From Burkholderiaceae bacterium 26 (GTDB taxonomy: Bacteria > Pseudomonadota > Gammaproteobacteria > Burkholderiales > Burkholderiaceae): a stretch of 64,000 nucleotides of DNA. The stretch's first letter is position 1. Every line of letters starts with the position of its first letter. The DNA lies in assembly GCA_000955795.1 (NCBI GenBank), contig JYOB01000006.1, positions 1-64,000 on the forward strand, written 5' to 3'. Below the pieces are notes generated by a model, which was not told the origin of the DNA, made no database searches, and saw only the letters and a list, made by a program, of their open reading frames with translations. Below are positions 56,883-64,000 of the stretch, one piece after another. The translations under genes and the position numbers were made by a program.

Positions 56883-58313
56883 TCAGTGGACCGTTTCGGA
56901 AACTGGCGCAGCGCCATGTTCCGACGTGTGCAGCAGCGAACGACGACGTGCATATCCGAAGTACACCAGCAAACCGATCGCGACCCACACCACAAAGGCG
57001 ATCCAGGTCACGGCCTGCAGATGGCTCATCAGGAACAGGCACATGCCGATGGCCAGCAGCGGCACCACCGGCACGCCAGGGCAACGGAAGCCGCGATGCA
57101 GGTCCGGTCGCGTACGGCGCAGCACCAGCACGGCAACGGCAATCAGCGAGAACGCCGCCAGCGTACCGATGTTGATCAGCTCCGCCAGCACATTCAGCGG
57201 GACGAACGCAGCAATCACCGCGAAAACGATGCCGACCACCCAGGTGTTCAGGAACGGCGTCGCATAACGCGGATGAATGTGCGACAAGCGCTTGGGCAGC
57301 AGCCCGTCGCGCGACATGGCGAAGATGATGCGGGTCTGGCCATACGCCATCACCAGAATCACGGTCGTCATGCCGATGATGGCACCCAGATCGACAAAGC
57401 CCGCCACCCAGCCTTCACCGGCCATCTGCAACGCCAGCGACACCGGGTGATCCACGCCCGCAAACTTCGCGAACGGCACGATGCCAGTCATGATTGCCGC
57501 GACCAGCACATAGAGAATCGTGCAGACCGCCAGCGAACCGATGATGCCAATCGGCAAGTCGCGTTTGGGGTTGCGCACCTCTTCGGCCGCCGAGGTGACC
57601 GCATCGAAACCGATGAAAGCGAAGAACACGATGGCTGCAGCGCCGAACACGCCTTCCATGCCGAACGGCATGAACGGCTGCCAGTTGGCAGGCTGCACAT
57701 GGCGCACACCCACGAAGATGAACAGCAGCACCACCGTCACCTTGATCGCGACCATGATGTTGTTGGCACGCGCCGACTCGCGAATGCCAAACGACAGCAG
57801 CGTCGTGATCAGCAGCATGATCACCAGCGCCGGCAGGTTGAACAGCGTCTGCACGCCCGGAATCGCGCCCGGCGCAGCGGTGAGCGCCACAGGCAGATGG
57901 AGGCCGAAGCCCGACAGCAGCGATTGGAAATAGCCCGACCAACCCACCGAAACAGCGGACGTGGCTAGGCCATATTCAAGCATCAGATCCCAGCCGATGA
58001 TCCAGGCGACCAGCTCGCCCATCGTGGCGTAGGCATACGTATAGATGGAGCCCGACACGGGAATGGTCGAGGCGAATTCGGCGTAGCACAGCGCGGCAAA
58101 CCCGCAGGCAAGCGCGGCGAATACGAAGGACAACGTTAGCGCCGGCCCAGCTGTCAGCGCGCCGGTGCCGGTCAAAACGAAGATGCCGGTACCGATGATG
58201 GCGCCAACGCCCAAGAAGGTCAGGTCGAGGGGCCCGAGGACTTTTTTCAGGCCGGTATTGCTGTGGCCCGTGCGGATCATGTGATCCACGTTTTTGGTAC
58301 GAAACAAACTCAT
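56883..58313 (-). CDS. APC-family amino-acid permease (cationic amino acid transporter type)
   Basis: 476 residues, twelve hydrophobic helices, starting MSLFRTKNVDHMIRTGHSNTGLKKVLGPLDLTFLGVGAIIGTGIFVLTGTGALTAGPALTLSFVFAALACGFAALCYAEFASTIPVSGSIYTYAYATMGELVAWIIGWDLMLEYGLATSAVSVGWSGY. The GAIIGTGIF motif and YAEF are typical of YfnA/CAT-like transporters. Probably takes up amino acids with protons. ATG 58313 has no strong site but fits the family. Confidence 0.9.
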   Translation of the reverse strand: MSLFRTKNVDHMIRTGHSNTGLKKVLGPLDLTFLGVGAIIGTGIFVLTGTGALTAGPALTLSFVFAALACGFAALCYAEFASTIPVSGSIYTYAYATMGELVAWIIGWDLMLEYGLATSAVSVGWSGYFQSLLSGFGLHLPVALTAAPGAIPGVQTLFNLPALVIMLLITTLLSFGIRESARANNIMVAIKVTVVLLFIFVGVRHVQPANWQPFMPFGMEGVFGAAAIVFFAFIGFDAVTSAAEEVRNPKRDLPIGIIGSLAVCTILYVLVAAIMTGIVPFAKFAGVDHPVSLALQMAGEGWVAGFVDLGAIIGMTTVILVMAYGQTRIIFAMSRDGLLPKRLSHIHPRYATPFLNTWVVGIVFAVIAAFVPLNVLAELINIGTLAAFSLIAVAVLVLRRTRPDLHRGFRCPGVPVVPLLAIGMCLFLMSHLQAVTWIAFVVWVAIGLLVYFGYARRRSLLHTSEHGAAPVSETVH

Positions 58314-58503
58314 TGACTGCGTCTCCTGTCTGCGTGCTGCCGAATGTGACGGCATGCACTGTCGCGCACGTGTGGTGCGCGGCGGCGGATTATGCAAAAA
58401 AGCGGGCATTTTACCCGCAGGCGACATTCCGCCCTTCTATCGCCGGCTCATACAGACAGGAAAATAGGTCAATTCGTACCCGATCGCCGGGTCGAGCCCG
58501 ATC

Positions 58504-59574
58504 TCACTCGGCGGAGGAGTTTTCTGCAAACAGCGGTTGCTGGCGCGCATGCGCATCCGACTCATACAGCCGCACTCCCACGCCGAGCAATCGCACTGGG
58601 ATGCCGCGGCGCTCAAACCCCTGCACCAGCAGCTTGGAGAACACCGGCAAGGACACCTGCGGCGAGATGCACTCCACCGTCGTGCCACGAAAATCGGCGA
58701 AACGCAGCTTGACGTAGGTTTTGTGGATCATGTTGCCTGCGCGGGCACGCTCGACGCGGGCGGCAAGCTGCTCGACGAGGATGAGCAACTCGCGCTGGCA
58801 GTCATCGAGCGTGCGCAGATCGGTGGCGTAGGTCTCTTCCACACTGACCGACTTGCGGATCTGCGAGGGTTGCACCTGCCGATGGTCGATGCCGCGGCAA
58901 AGGTCGTGGAGCCGAAAACCGAACACGCCGAAATGCTGCTGCAAGCGGTCGGTGCCCCAGCCGCGTAAATCACCGCAGGTTTCTGCACCCAGGCGGCGCA
59001 GCTTGGCAGCGGTCACCTTGCCCACGCCGAACAGGCGATCGACGGGCAGCTCCGCCACAAACGCGTCAATCTGCTCCGGCCGCACGACGAACAAGCCGTC
59101 GGGCTTGTTCCAGTCACTGGCGATCTTGGCGATGAACTTGTTGGGCGCCACGCCGGCCGACACGGTAATGCCGACTTCTTCGCGCACGCGGCGGCGAATG
59201 TCTTCAGCGATGCGCGTTCCGCTACCGGCCAGCATTGGACTGTCGGTCACGTCCAGGTAAGCCTCGTCCAGCGAGAGCGGCTCCACCAAGGGCGTGTAGC
59301 TGTGATAGATGGCAAAGATCTGGCGCGCGACCTGGCGGTACTTTTCCATGGACGGCGGCACGATCAGCAAGTCCGGACAGCGCTTGACGGCCTGCGCCAT
59401 GGGCATCGCCGAATGGATGCCGAACTTGCGCGCCTCGTAATTGCAGGTGGCGACCACGCCGCGCCGCTCCGGCCGCCCACCCACGGCCAGCGGCTTGCCA
59501 ACCAGGCGCGGATCGTCGCGCATTTCGATGGCAGCGTAAAAACAATCGCAGTCGCAGTGGATGATCTTTCGCAC
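58504..59574 (-). CDS. dinB: DNA polymerase IV (Y family)
   Basis: 356 residues: MRKIIHCDCDCFYAAIEMRDDPRLVGKPLAVGG with catalytic Asp8, Tyr13 as steric gate; SLDEAYLDVT with Asp103 and Glu104; C-terminal little finger and a QQPLF clamp-binding tail near the end. It is a lesion-bypass polymerase. No LexA box was recognised upstream by eye. Confidence 0.95.
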   Translation of the reverse strand: MRKIIHCDCDCFYAAIEMRDDPRLVGKPLAVGGRPERRGVVATCNYEARKFGIHSAMPMAQAVKRCPDLLIVPPSMEKYRQVARQIFAIYHSYTPLVEPLSLDEAYLDVTDSPMLAGSGTRIAEDIRRRVREEVGITVSAGVAPNKFIAKIASDWNKPDGLFVVRPEQIDAFVAELPVDRLFGVGKVTAAKLRRLGAETCGDLRGWGTDRLQQHFGVFGFRLHDLCRGIDHRQVQPSQIRKSVSVEETYATDLRTLDDCQRELLILVEQLAARVERARAGNMIHKTYVKLRFADFRGTTVECISPQVSLPVFSKLLVQGFERRGIPVRLLGVGVRLYESDAHARQQPLFAENSSAE

Positions 59575-59745
59575 GGCACAAGGCCAGAACCGGCCGCAGG
59601 AAGCCGCGTCGGTGTCGGGCTTGCTCGTTCAGGAGGAACGCAAGCGTATCAGCTTCCGCCGGCTGCGCACGCAACGCCGCACAACAATGCATTTCGCCGA
59701 TATTGCAACGCAACATCGGCGAATGAGGGACGGGAAGAAGACGGC

Positions 59746-60117
59746 TTAGCGGCCGATATCATGCGCCACGGCGCCGAGTTCGTCGTTCAGCGCGTGCTGC
59801 TCATCGCCGGACAAGCCGCCGCGATGCTGGCTGGCCATGTCGTTGGCTTCCTGGCGGATGCGACGCAGGCGGTCGCGCAGGCCGTCAGCACGGTACGGAT
59901 CGATGTAGCCCTGCGATTGGCGAACGTCGATACGGTGGAATTCTTCCGCGAGGCGGCCCTGTACCTGGTCAAAGCGTGCGCGCGGGTCTACCGGTGCCGC
60001 GACGGGAACCGGCTCACGCACCACCACCGTGCGCGTTGGCTGCGGGGGCGCCACGACACAACCGGCCATGGAGGCCGCCAGCACTGCGCACAGGGTCAGA
60101 CGCGGAAGAATCGACAT
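59746..60117 (-). CDS. small lipoprotein of unknown function (123 aa)
   Basis: MSILPRLTLCAVLAASMAGCVVAPPQ is a lipoprotein signal with lipobox SMAGC (Cys20). The mature part is a charged helical domain (RFDQVQGRLAEEFHRIDVRQSQGYIDPYRADGLRDRLRRIRQEANDMASQHRGGLSGDEQHALNDEL) with a HxxxD type pattern. It lies in the outer membrane. Role unknown. Confidence 0.75.
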   Translation of the reverse strand: MSILPRLTLCAVLAASMAGCVVAPPQPTRTVVVREPVPVAAPVDPRARFDQVQGRLAEEFHRIDVRQSQGYIDPYRADGLRDRLRRIRQEANDMASQHRGGLSGDEQHALNDELGAVAHDIGR

Positions 60118-60219
60118 GATTGGGCTCGTATTGTCGTTGTAGAAACGCGCAGTCGCGCGAGGACTGGCGCTATCTTACGAACCGCTTCACGCAAAGCTGT
60201 GACGATTGGTAACAGCAGA

Positions 60220-60357
60220 TTACTTCCGCGACAGCTCCGGTGGCTCGACTGGCGGCGGTGGTTCATCGGGCGATGGCAGATCGGGGGGAATTCCCGGCGG
60301 CGAAGGCTCGTCGGGCGGGGGTACGGTATGTGCGGGCAGCACGCAATTGACAGACAT
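60220..60357 (-). CDS. proline-rich small protein (45 aa)
   Basis: ATG 60357 is preceded by a GGAGGG site and encodes MSVNCVLPAHTVPPPDEPSPPGIPP and a further proline/aspartate-rich tail. It has no signal or fold that I recognise. The good ribosome site is the reason to list it; the frame runs back to 60414 without one. Confidence 0.45.
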   Translation of the reverse strand: MSVNCVLPAHTVPPPDEPSPPGIPPDLPSPDEPPPPVEPPELSRK

Positions 60358-60404
60358 GGTTTCCCTCCGGGCAAAACGCATTGACAATCTAGTATGCGAT
60401 TCCC

Positions 60405-61370
60405 ATGCCAACAAGTCACTTCGCCCAACCCATGCACGACCTGCCCACCGCCCGCTTTCAGGATCGCACGCTCATCCGCATCGGTGACACGCGCGCCGAT
60501 GGCTCCATGCTGCTGCTCGCGCCGGAAGCTGGCGGTCGGCTGGTGCGCTGGCGCCAGCGTGGCGAAGACATCCTCTTCTGGCCCGAAACGGCCGATTGGT
60601 CTAATCCGGCCAAAGTGCGCGGCGGCAATCCGCTACTGTTTCCCTTCATCGGCCGGCATTTTGTAGATGGCGAAGTCGGTCGCTGGCGCGACGCGCGCGG
60701 ACAACTTCACGCGCTACCGCAACACGGCTTTGCTCGCGACATGCCGTTCGAGGTGGAAGACGCAAGCGACGCGCACATCGTCATGCTGCTGCGCGACAGC
60801 CCTCAAACGCGCCAAGGCTATCCGTTCGCCTTCGAATTTCGCGTGACGTACCGGCTGATTGACGACGGGTTGGAGGCGACCTTCTCCGTGAAGCATCTGG
60901 ACGAAGGCGACGCACATGCGCCGATGCCCTTCTATGCGGGCCATCATTTCTACTTGGCGCTACCGCATGCACTGCGTGGCGCAACCGAGCTGTCGATGCC
61001 GCCGGCGCGGCTATCGCGCCAACTGCCCGATGGCAGTCTCGCCAGACCCGAGCCGGGGCGCAGGACCTACCAGCTCAACGACCCGGCCCTGCAAGACCGC
61101 TATCACCTACTCGATGACGCCGGGCCGGCCACGCTGGTCATTCCGCCGCATACAGAAGCGCCGCTCGGGCGGCGTATTCGTTTCGAGGTGGACGGCGCGC
61201 CGGTGCCCTGGCACGCCATCACCACCTGGACAGAAAACGCCACGTCGGACTTCTACTGCGTCGAACCATGGATGGGCCTGCCGAATGCGATCCACCACGG
61301 CGAAGGCCTGCACCTGCTCGCCTCCGGCGGGACCCGACAGGCAACCTGCCGTCTGCGGATCGCTCGCTAA
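60405..61370 (+). CDS. aldose 1-epimerase-like protein
   Basis: 321 residues: ALLLAPEAGGRLVRWRQRGEDILFWPE-like start (MLLLAPEAGGRLVRW), GGNPLLFPFIGRHF and PQHGFARDMPFEVEDASDAH (His), then MPFYAGHHFYLALP and CVEPWMGLPNAIHHGEG (Glu) are the aldose epimerase features. It interconverts sugar anomers. ATG 60405 or the internal MHDLPTARF may be the start. Confidence 0.85.
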   Translation: MPTSHFAQPMHDLPTARFQDRTLIRIGDTRADGSMLLLAPEAGGRLVRWRQRGEDILFWPETADWSNPAKVRGGNPLLFPFIGRHFVDGEVGRWRDARGQLHALPQHGFARDMPFEVEDASDAHIVMLLRDSPQTRQGYPFAFEFRVTYRLIDDGLEATFSVKHLDEGDAHAPMPFYAGHHFYLALPHALRGATELSMPPARLSRQLPDGSLARPEPGRRTYQLNDPALQDRYHLLDDAGPATLVIPPHTEAPLGRRIRFEVDGAPVPWHAITTWTENATSDFYCVEPWMGLPNAIHHGEGLHLLASGGTRQATCRLRIAR

Positions 61371-61379
61371 CTAACGCGG

Positions 61380-61715
61380 TCAGAGCTTCTCGTAGGCCTG
61401 AACCGCGTCCATCACGCGCGCCGAGTACACCAACGCGGCCCCGGCATTGAGCGAAATCGCCACGCTCAGCGCGTCGGCAATCTCCTCATGCGTTGCGCCA
61501 TGCTTGACGGCCTCGGCGGTGTGCACGGTGATACAGCCATCGCAACGCGTGGTCACTGCCACAGCCAGCGCGATCAGTTCGCGTGTCTTCGCGTCCAGGC
61601 TACCCGTTGTCGCAGCCGACAGCGTCTTGTAGCCCTTGACCGTATCCGGCGTGATCTGACCGATCTCGCCAATGCGACCCAGCAATTCCTTCCGATACTC
61701 GACCCAGTTCAGCAT
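61380..61715 (-). CDS. carboxymuconolactone decarboxylase/AhpD-like protein
   Basis: 111 residues: MLNWVEYRKELLGRIGEIGQITPDTVKGYKTLSAATTGSLDAKTRELIALAVAVTTRCDGCITVHTAEAVKHGATHEEIADALSVAISLNAGAALVYS. The AhpD/CMD motif CxxC (Cys58, Cys61) with His65 gives peroxidase or disulfide-reductase activity. It is divergent from the AraC regulator at 61830. Confidence 0.9.
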   Translation of the reverse strand: MLNWVEYRKELLGRIGEIGQITPDTVKGYKTLSAATTGSLDAKTRELIALAVAVTTRCDGCITVHTAEAVKHGATHEEIADALSVAISLNAGAALVYSARVMDAVQAYEKL

Positions 61716-61829
61716 GATGTGCTCCGGTGGTGTGGCGCTGGCCCGATGCCGCGCCGTTGGGAAGAGTATTGTCTTGACGCGCGATCCGTTGAATACTTGA
61801 TAAACGCAATTTCTATCGAAATCGTCTCA

Positions 61830-62744
61830 ATGGATGCGCTCAGCCAGTTCATTCAACTCACCCGGCCACAGGCCAGCCTCGATTTGCGCTGCCTGTTCCA
61901 AGGGCCCTTCTCGATCCCGCACGATCCGGAGCCGAATGGCCAAGTGCTGTTCCATCTGGCGCTGTCGGGCAGTTGCCTGGTCGACACTGGCGGCCGCACG
62001 CTCACGCTGCGCGAAGGCGATTTCATTCTCTTCCCGCGCGGCGAGGCACACACCATTCACGACCTCAGCGCTGCCGACGCACCCACCCGGAAACCCCGCA
62101 CATCGCATGACGGCATGCTGCCGCTGCGCCAAACCGGCCGGGGTGCCGCCGACGTCGATCTGCTTTGCGGCCGCTTCGTTCACGAGCACGGTTCGACCAC
62201 GCTGCTGGTGCGTACGTTGCCCGATCCGCTGCACGTGTCATTGAGCGATAGCGCGTCGTATCCGGCACTGCAGGCACTCATTGGGTTGATGCGCGACGAA
62301 GCCGAAACCCGCGCGCCCGGCGCGCTGGCGATCGTTACCTCGTTTAGCCAAGCATTGCTGACAATGGCACTGCGCGTGTACGGCCAGCAGGAAAACGCAA
62401 GCCCCGGCACGCTGACGTTGCTATCAGACGCGCGCCTCGGCCCGTCCGTACAAGCCATGCTCAGCGCGCCAGAGCGTGCGTGGACCATCGACACCCTCGC
62501 CGATCTGGCGGCGATGTCACGCGCCACCTACGCGCGACACTTCAAGGCGCGTGCCGACATGACGGTGTGGGACTTTCTCACGCGCGTGCGCATGACGCTG
62601 GCATGCGACGCGTTGGTCCATACGCGGCACAGTGCAGGAGAAATCGGAGCGCGCGTCGGCTATCAATCCGAGGCGGCATTCGGCAAGGCGTTCAAGCAGC
62701 AACTGGGAATGACGCCGGCGCGGTATCGGCGCGCGCCGGGTTGA
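61830..62744 (+). CDS. AraC-family regulator
   Basis: 304 residues. N-terminal cupin (LVDTGGRTLTLREGDFILFPRGEAHTIHD) and C-terminal double helix-turn-helix (WTIDTLADLAAMSRATYARHFKARADMTVWDFLTRVRMTLACDAL and AGEIGARVGYQSEAAFGKAFKQQLGMTPARYRR). It faces the AhpD-like gene across 114 bp and is likely to control it. Confidence 0.9.
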   Translation: MDALSQFIQLTRPQASLDLRCLFQGPFSIPHDPEPNGQVLFHLALSGSCLVDTGGRTLTLREGDFILFPRGEAHTIHDLSAADAPTRKPRTSHDGMLPLRQTGRGAADVDLLCGRFVHEHGSTTLLVRTLPDPLHVSLSDSASYPALQALIGLMRDEAETRAPGALAIVTSFSQALLTMALRVYGQQENASPGTLTLLSDARLGPSVQAMLSAPERAWTIDTLADLAAMSRATYARHFKARADMTVWDFLTRVRMTLACDALVHTRHSAGEIGARVGYQSEAAFGKAFKQQLGMTPARYRRAPG

Positions 62745-62769
62745 TCATCTGCCAACGTCGCGGCCATCG

Positions 62770-63225
62770 CTAGCGCTCGGGCTTGCGACGCGTGCTCGTT
62801 CTCGCGGTGTTTTGCGACAGCCTAGGCTCGCGTACCGGCCGCGTTCCCGTGGCCACCCATTCGCCGTAGAAATCGATCTTGCCGTCGATCAGCGCAAGCG
62901 AGCGCGTCCACTCCGCGATCATCCGCGTCACCTGCGCGCGATGCGCAATCAGCAATGCATGCCGAGCCTTCAAAGTGCTGCGGCCCTCGCACACCAGCGC
63001 CGTGTATTCGCGCATCTGTGCGACCGACATTCCCGTATTGCGCAGGCGCTCCATCAACTCAAGCCAGTTGACGTGCTGTTCGGTATAAACACGTCGGCCC
63101 GTAGCATCACGCGCAACGCCAGGAATCAATCCCTGCGCCTCGTACCAGCGAATCGTATGAATGCTGCGGCCTGTGCGTTCAGCCAAGGCACCGATCAGCA
63201 AGCGAGCCGGATCGCGCTCAGCCAT
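62770..63225 (-). CDS. MerR-family regulator
   Basis: 151 residues: LIGALAERTGRSIHTIRWYEAQGLIPGVARDATGRRVYTEQHVNWLELMERLRNTGMSVAQMREYTALV is the MerR winged helix; a coiled-coil end follows. No metal Cys is seen in the tail. It shares an overlap with the SnoaL-like gene and is probably in the same operon. Confidence 0.9.
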   Translation of the reverse strand: MAERDPARLLIGALAERTGRSIHTIRWYEAQGLIPGVARDATGRRVYTEQHVNWLELMERLRNTGMSVAQMREYTALVCEGRSTLKARHALLIAHRAQVTRMIAEWTRSLALIDGKIDFYGEWVATGTRPVREPRLSQNTARTSTRRKPER

Positions 63226-63643
63226 GGGACTCAGTGGAGACGCCTTCCGGAGCGCCGAGCGCGCGGTTGACGAGATCGGTGTCGAAGTACTCGATCAGTT
63301 CGCGCATCTTGCCCTCCTGCATGTGGATGACGAAACAGTACTGATTGTTATAGGCAATGCCATCGCGCGTCGTGTTACGGCCTTGCGCTTCGACGACCAC
63401 GGTATCGCCATCGGCAATAAAGCGATTGGCAACCGTCGTGATGCGACCGAGCTTCGCGCGCAGCGGAGCGAACAGTTCGGCCAGCACCGTCTGCTTGCCG
63501 GCATAGCGACGAGACCACTGCGTCGTACCGGTGCAAACCCAGCAGAAATCATCCGTCATGAGATCAACGAATGGCTTGGCGTTGCTCACAGCCAGTTCGG
63601 CAAAAGCGGCTTGCACGATCTGCTTGTTCTCGAGCGCGTTCAT
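63218..63643 (-). CDS. SnoaL/NTF2-like protein
   Basis: 141 residues: MNALENKQIVQAAFAELAVSNAKPFVDLMTDDFCWVCTGTTQWSRRYAGKQTVLAELFAPL ... VVVEAQGRNTTRDGIAYNNQYCFVIHMQEGKMRELIEYFDTDLV is the NTF2-like/SnoaL fold, usually an isomerase or hydrolase of small molecules. The regulator MerR gene overlaps its end by 8 bp. Confidence 0.85.
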   Translation of the reverse strand: MNALENKQIVQAAFAELAVSNAKPFVDLMTDDFCWVCTGTTQWSRRYAGKQTVLAELFAPLRAKLGRITTVANRFIADGDTVVVEAQGRNTTRDGIAYNNQYCFVIHMQEGKMRELIEYFDTDLVNRALGAPEGVSTESHG

Positions 63644-63807
63644 GGGAGTCTCCTAGTGTGAACGCTCTGATTACAGATGCTAGAGCGCACTCTAGCGCAA
63701 GGACTTTCTTTGCCGCAGCCCGGCGCAACATGGCCACACGTGGCTTGATCGAACTGCGAGCGGACTACTAGTCATCGGCGCCAAGCCTCTGTTATACTTT
63801 CAGGCTT

Positions 63808-63886
<79 letters not shown>

Positions 63887-63887
63887 C

Positions 63888-63924
63888 AAAAGCCAGTGTA
63901 ATCAAGCGGTTACACTGGCTTTTC
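63888..63924 (+). terminator. terminator after tRNA-Pro
   Basis: AAAGCCAGTGTAA and TTACACTGGCTTTT around an 8-nt loop form a strong hairpin ending in TTTT directly after the tRNA. Confidence 0.85.
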
Positions 63925-64000
63925 TATTTCTCCGCGCAGCGCGGTTGGGGCCGTATATTTGACAGTGTCCAATATTCGAGTGCGCAGATCCGACGCCCCG

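Overview
The window is high-GC betaproteobacterial DNA, most likely from Ralstonia or a close relative; the evidence is the hpa catabolic order, the prophage gene types and the codon use. About the first 48.5 kb is a tailed-phage prophage whose left end lies outside the window. From about 48.6 kb onward the DNA is ordinary chromosome.

Prophage layout. (a) 1-1646: end of a small phage gene set and an SRAP-family protein. (b) 1700-14550: an accessory array. Small host-like cargo genes (two VOC proteins, DUF6714-like, HxlR regulator plus NmrA-like reductase, EamA exporter plus LysR regulator, a RidA-like protein, alpha/beta hydrolase, unknowns) alternate with three complete copies and one truncated copy of a Bro-N antirepressor-like gene. 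Each complete copy has its own sigma70 promoter (TTGC(A/G)(C/T), 17 bp, TATACT), an ~87-nt structured RNA ending in a terminator, and a leader. This looks like the c4 antisense RNA/antirepressor arrangement of phages P1 and P7. In each copy two guide words occur in the small RNA, as their reverse complement in the leader, and again next to or over the ribosome binding site. The words differ between copies but change together. (c) 14770-36089, all on the minus strand: lysis genes, a P2-type contractile tail (D, X, U, tape measure, E, FII, FI, fibre, I, J, W, V) and a lambda-type head (Z, FII-like, E, D, ClpP-like protease, B portal, W, terminase A and a small subunit). (d) 36358-36924: an FMN reductase cargo gene. 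(e) 37043-40859: leftward early/replication genes ending in CII-like and Cro/YdaS-like regulators. (f) 40944-42383: a short CI-like repressor and a gene sharing a C-terminal-like segment with the Bro proteins. (g) 42581-46893: a candidate defence block with a KAP-type NTPase and, in lower-GC DNA, an ABC-type ATPase translationally coupled to a small protein with a possible PD-(D/E)XK core. (h) 47019-48489: a rightward operon of very small genes ending in an AlpA/excisionase-like protein. The same AGGTATT-N9-(A/T)ATACCT inverted repeat occurs at the repressor/Cro intergenic region and at the promoter of this right operon, so one repressor probably controls both. No integrase gene is visible in the window.

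Chromosome. xthA-type exonuclease; hpaR and the 4-hydroxyphenylacetate meta-cleavage operon hpaG1-G2-E-D-F-H-I with a palindrome at its promoter; a DUF1488 protein; an APC amino-acid permease; dinB; a small lipoprotein; a proline-rich 45-residue ORF; an aldose-1-epimerase-like gene; an AhpD-like protein; AraC and MerR regulators; a SnoaL/NTF2-like protein; and tRNA-Pro(GGG) with its terminator.
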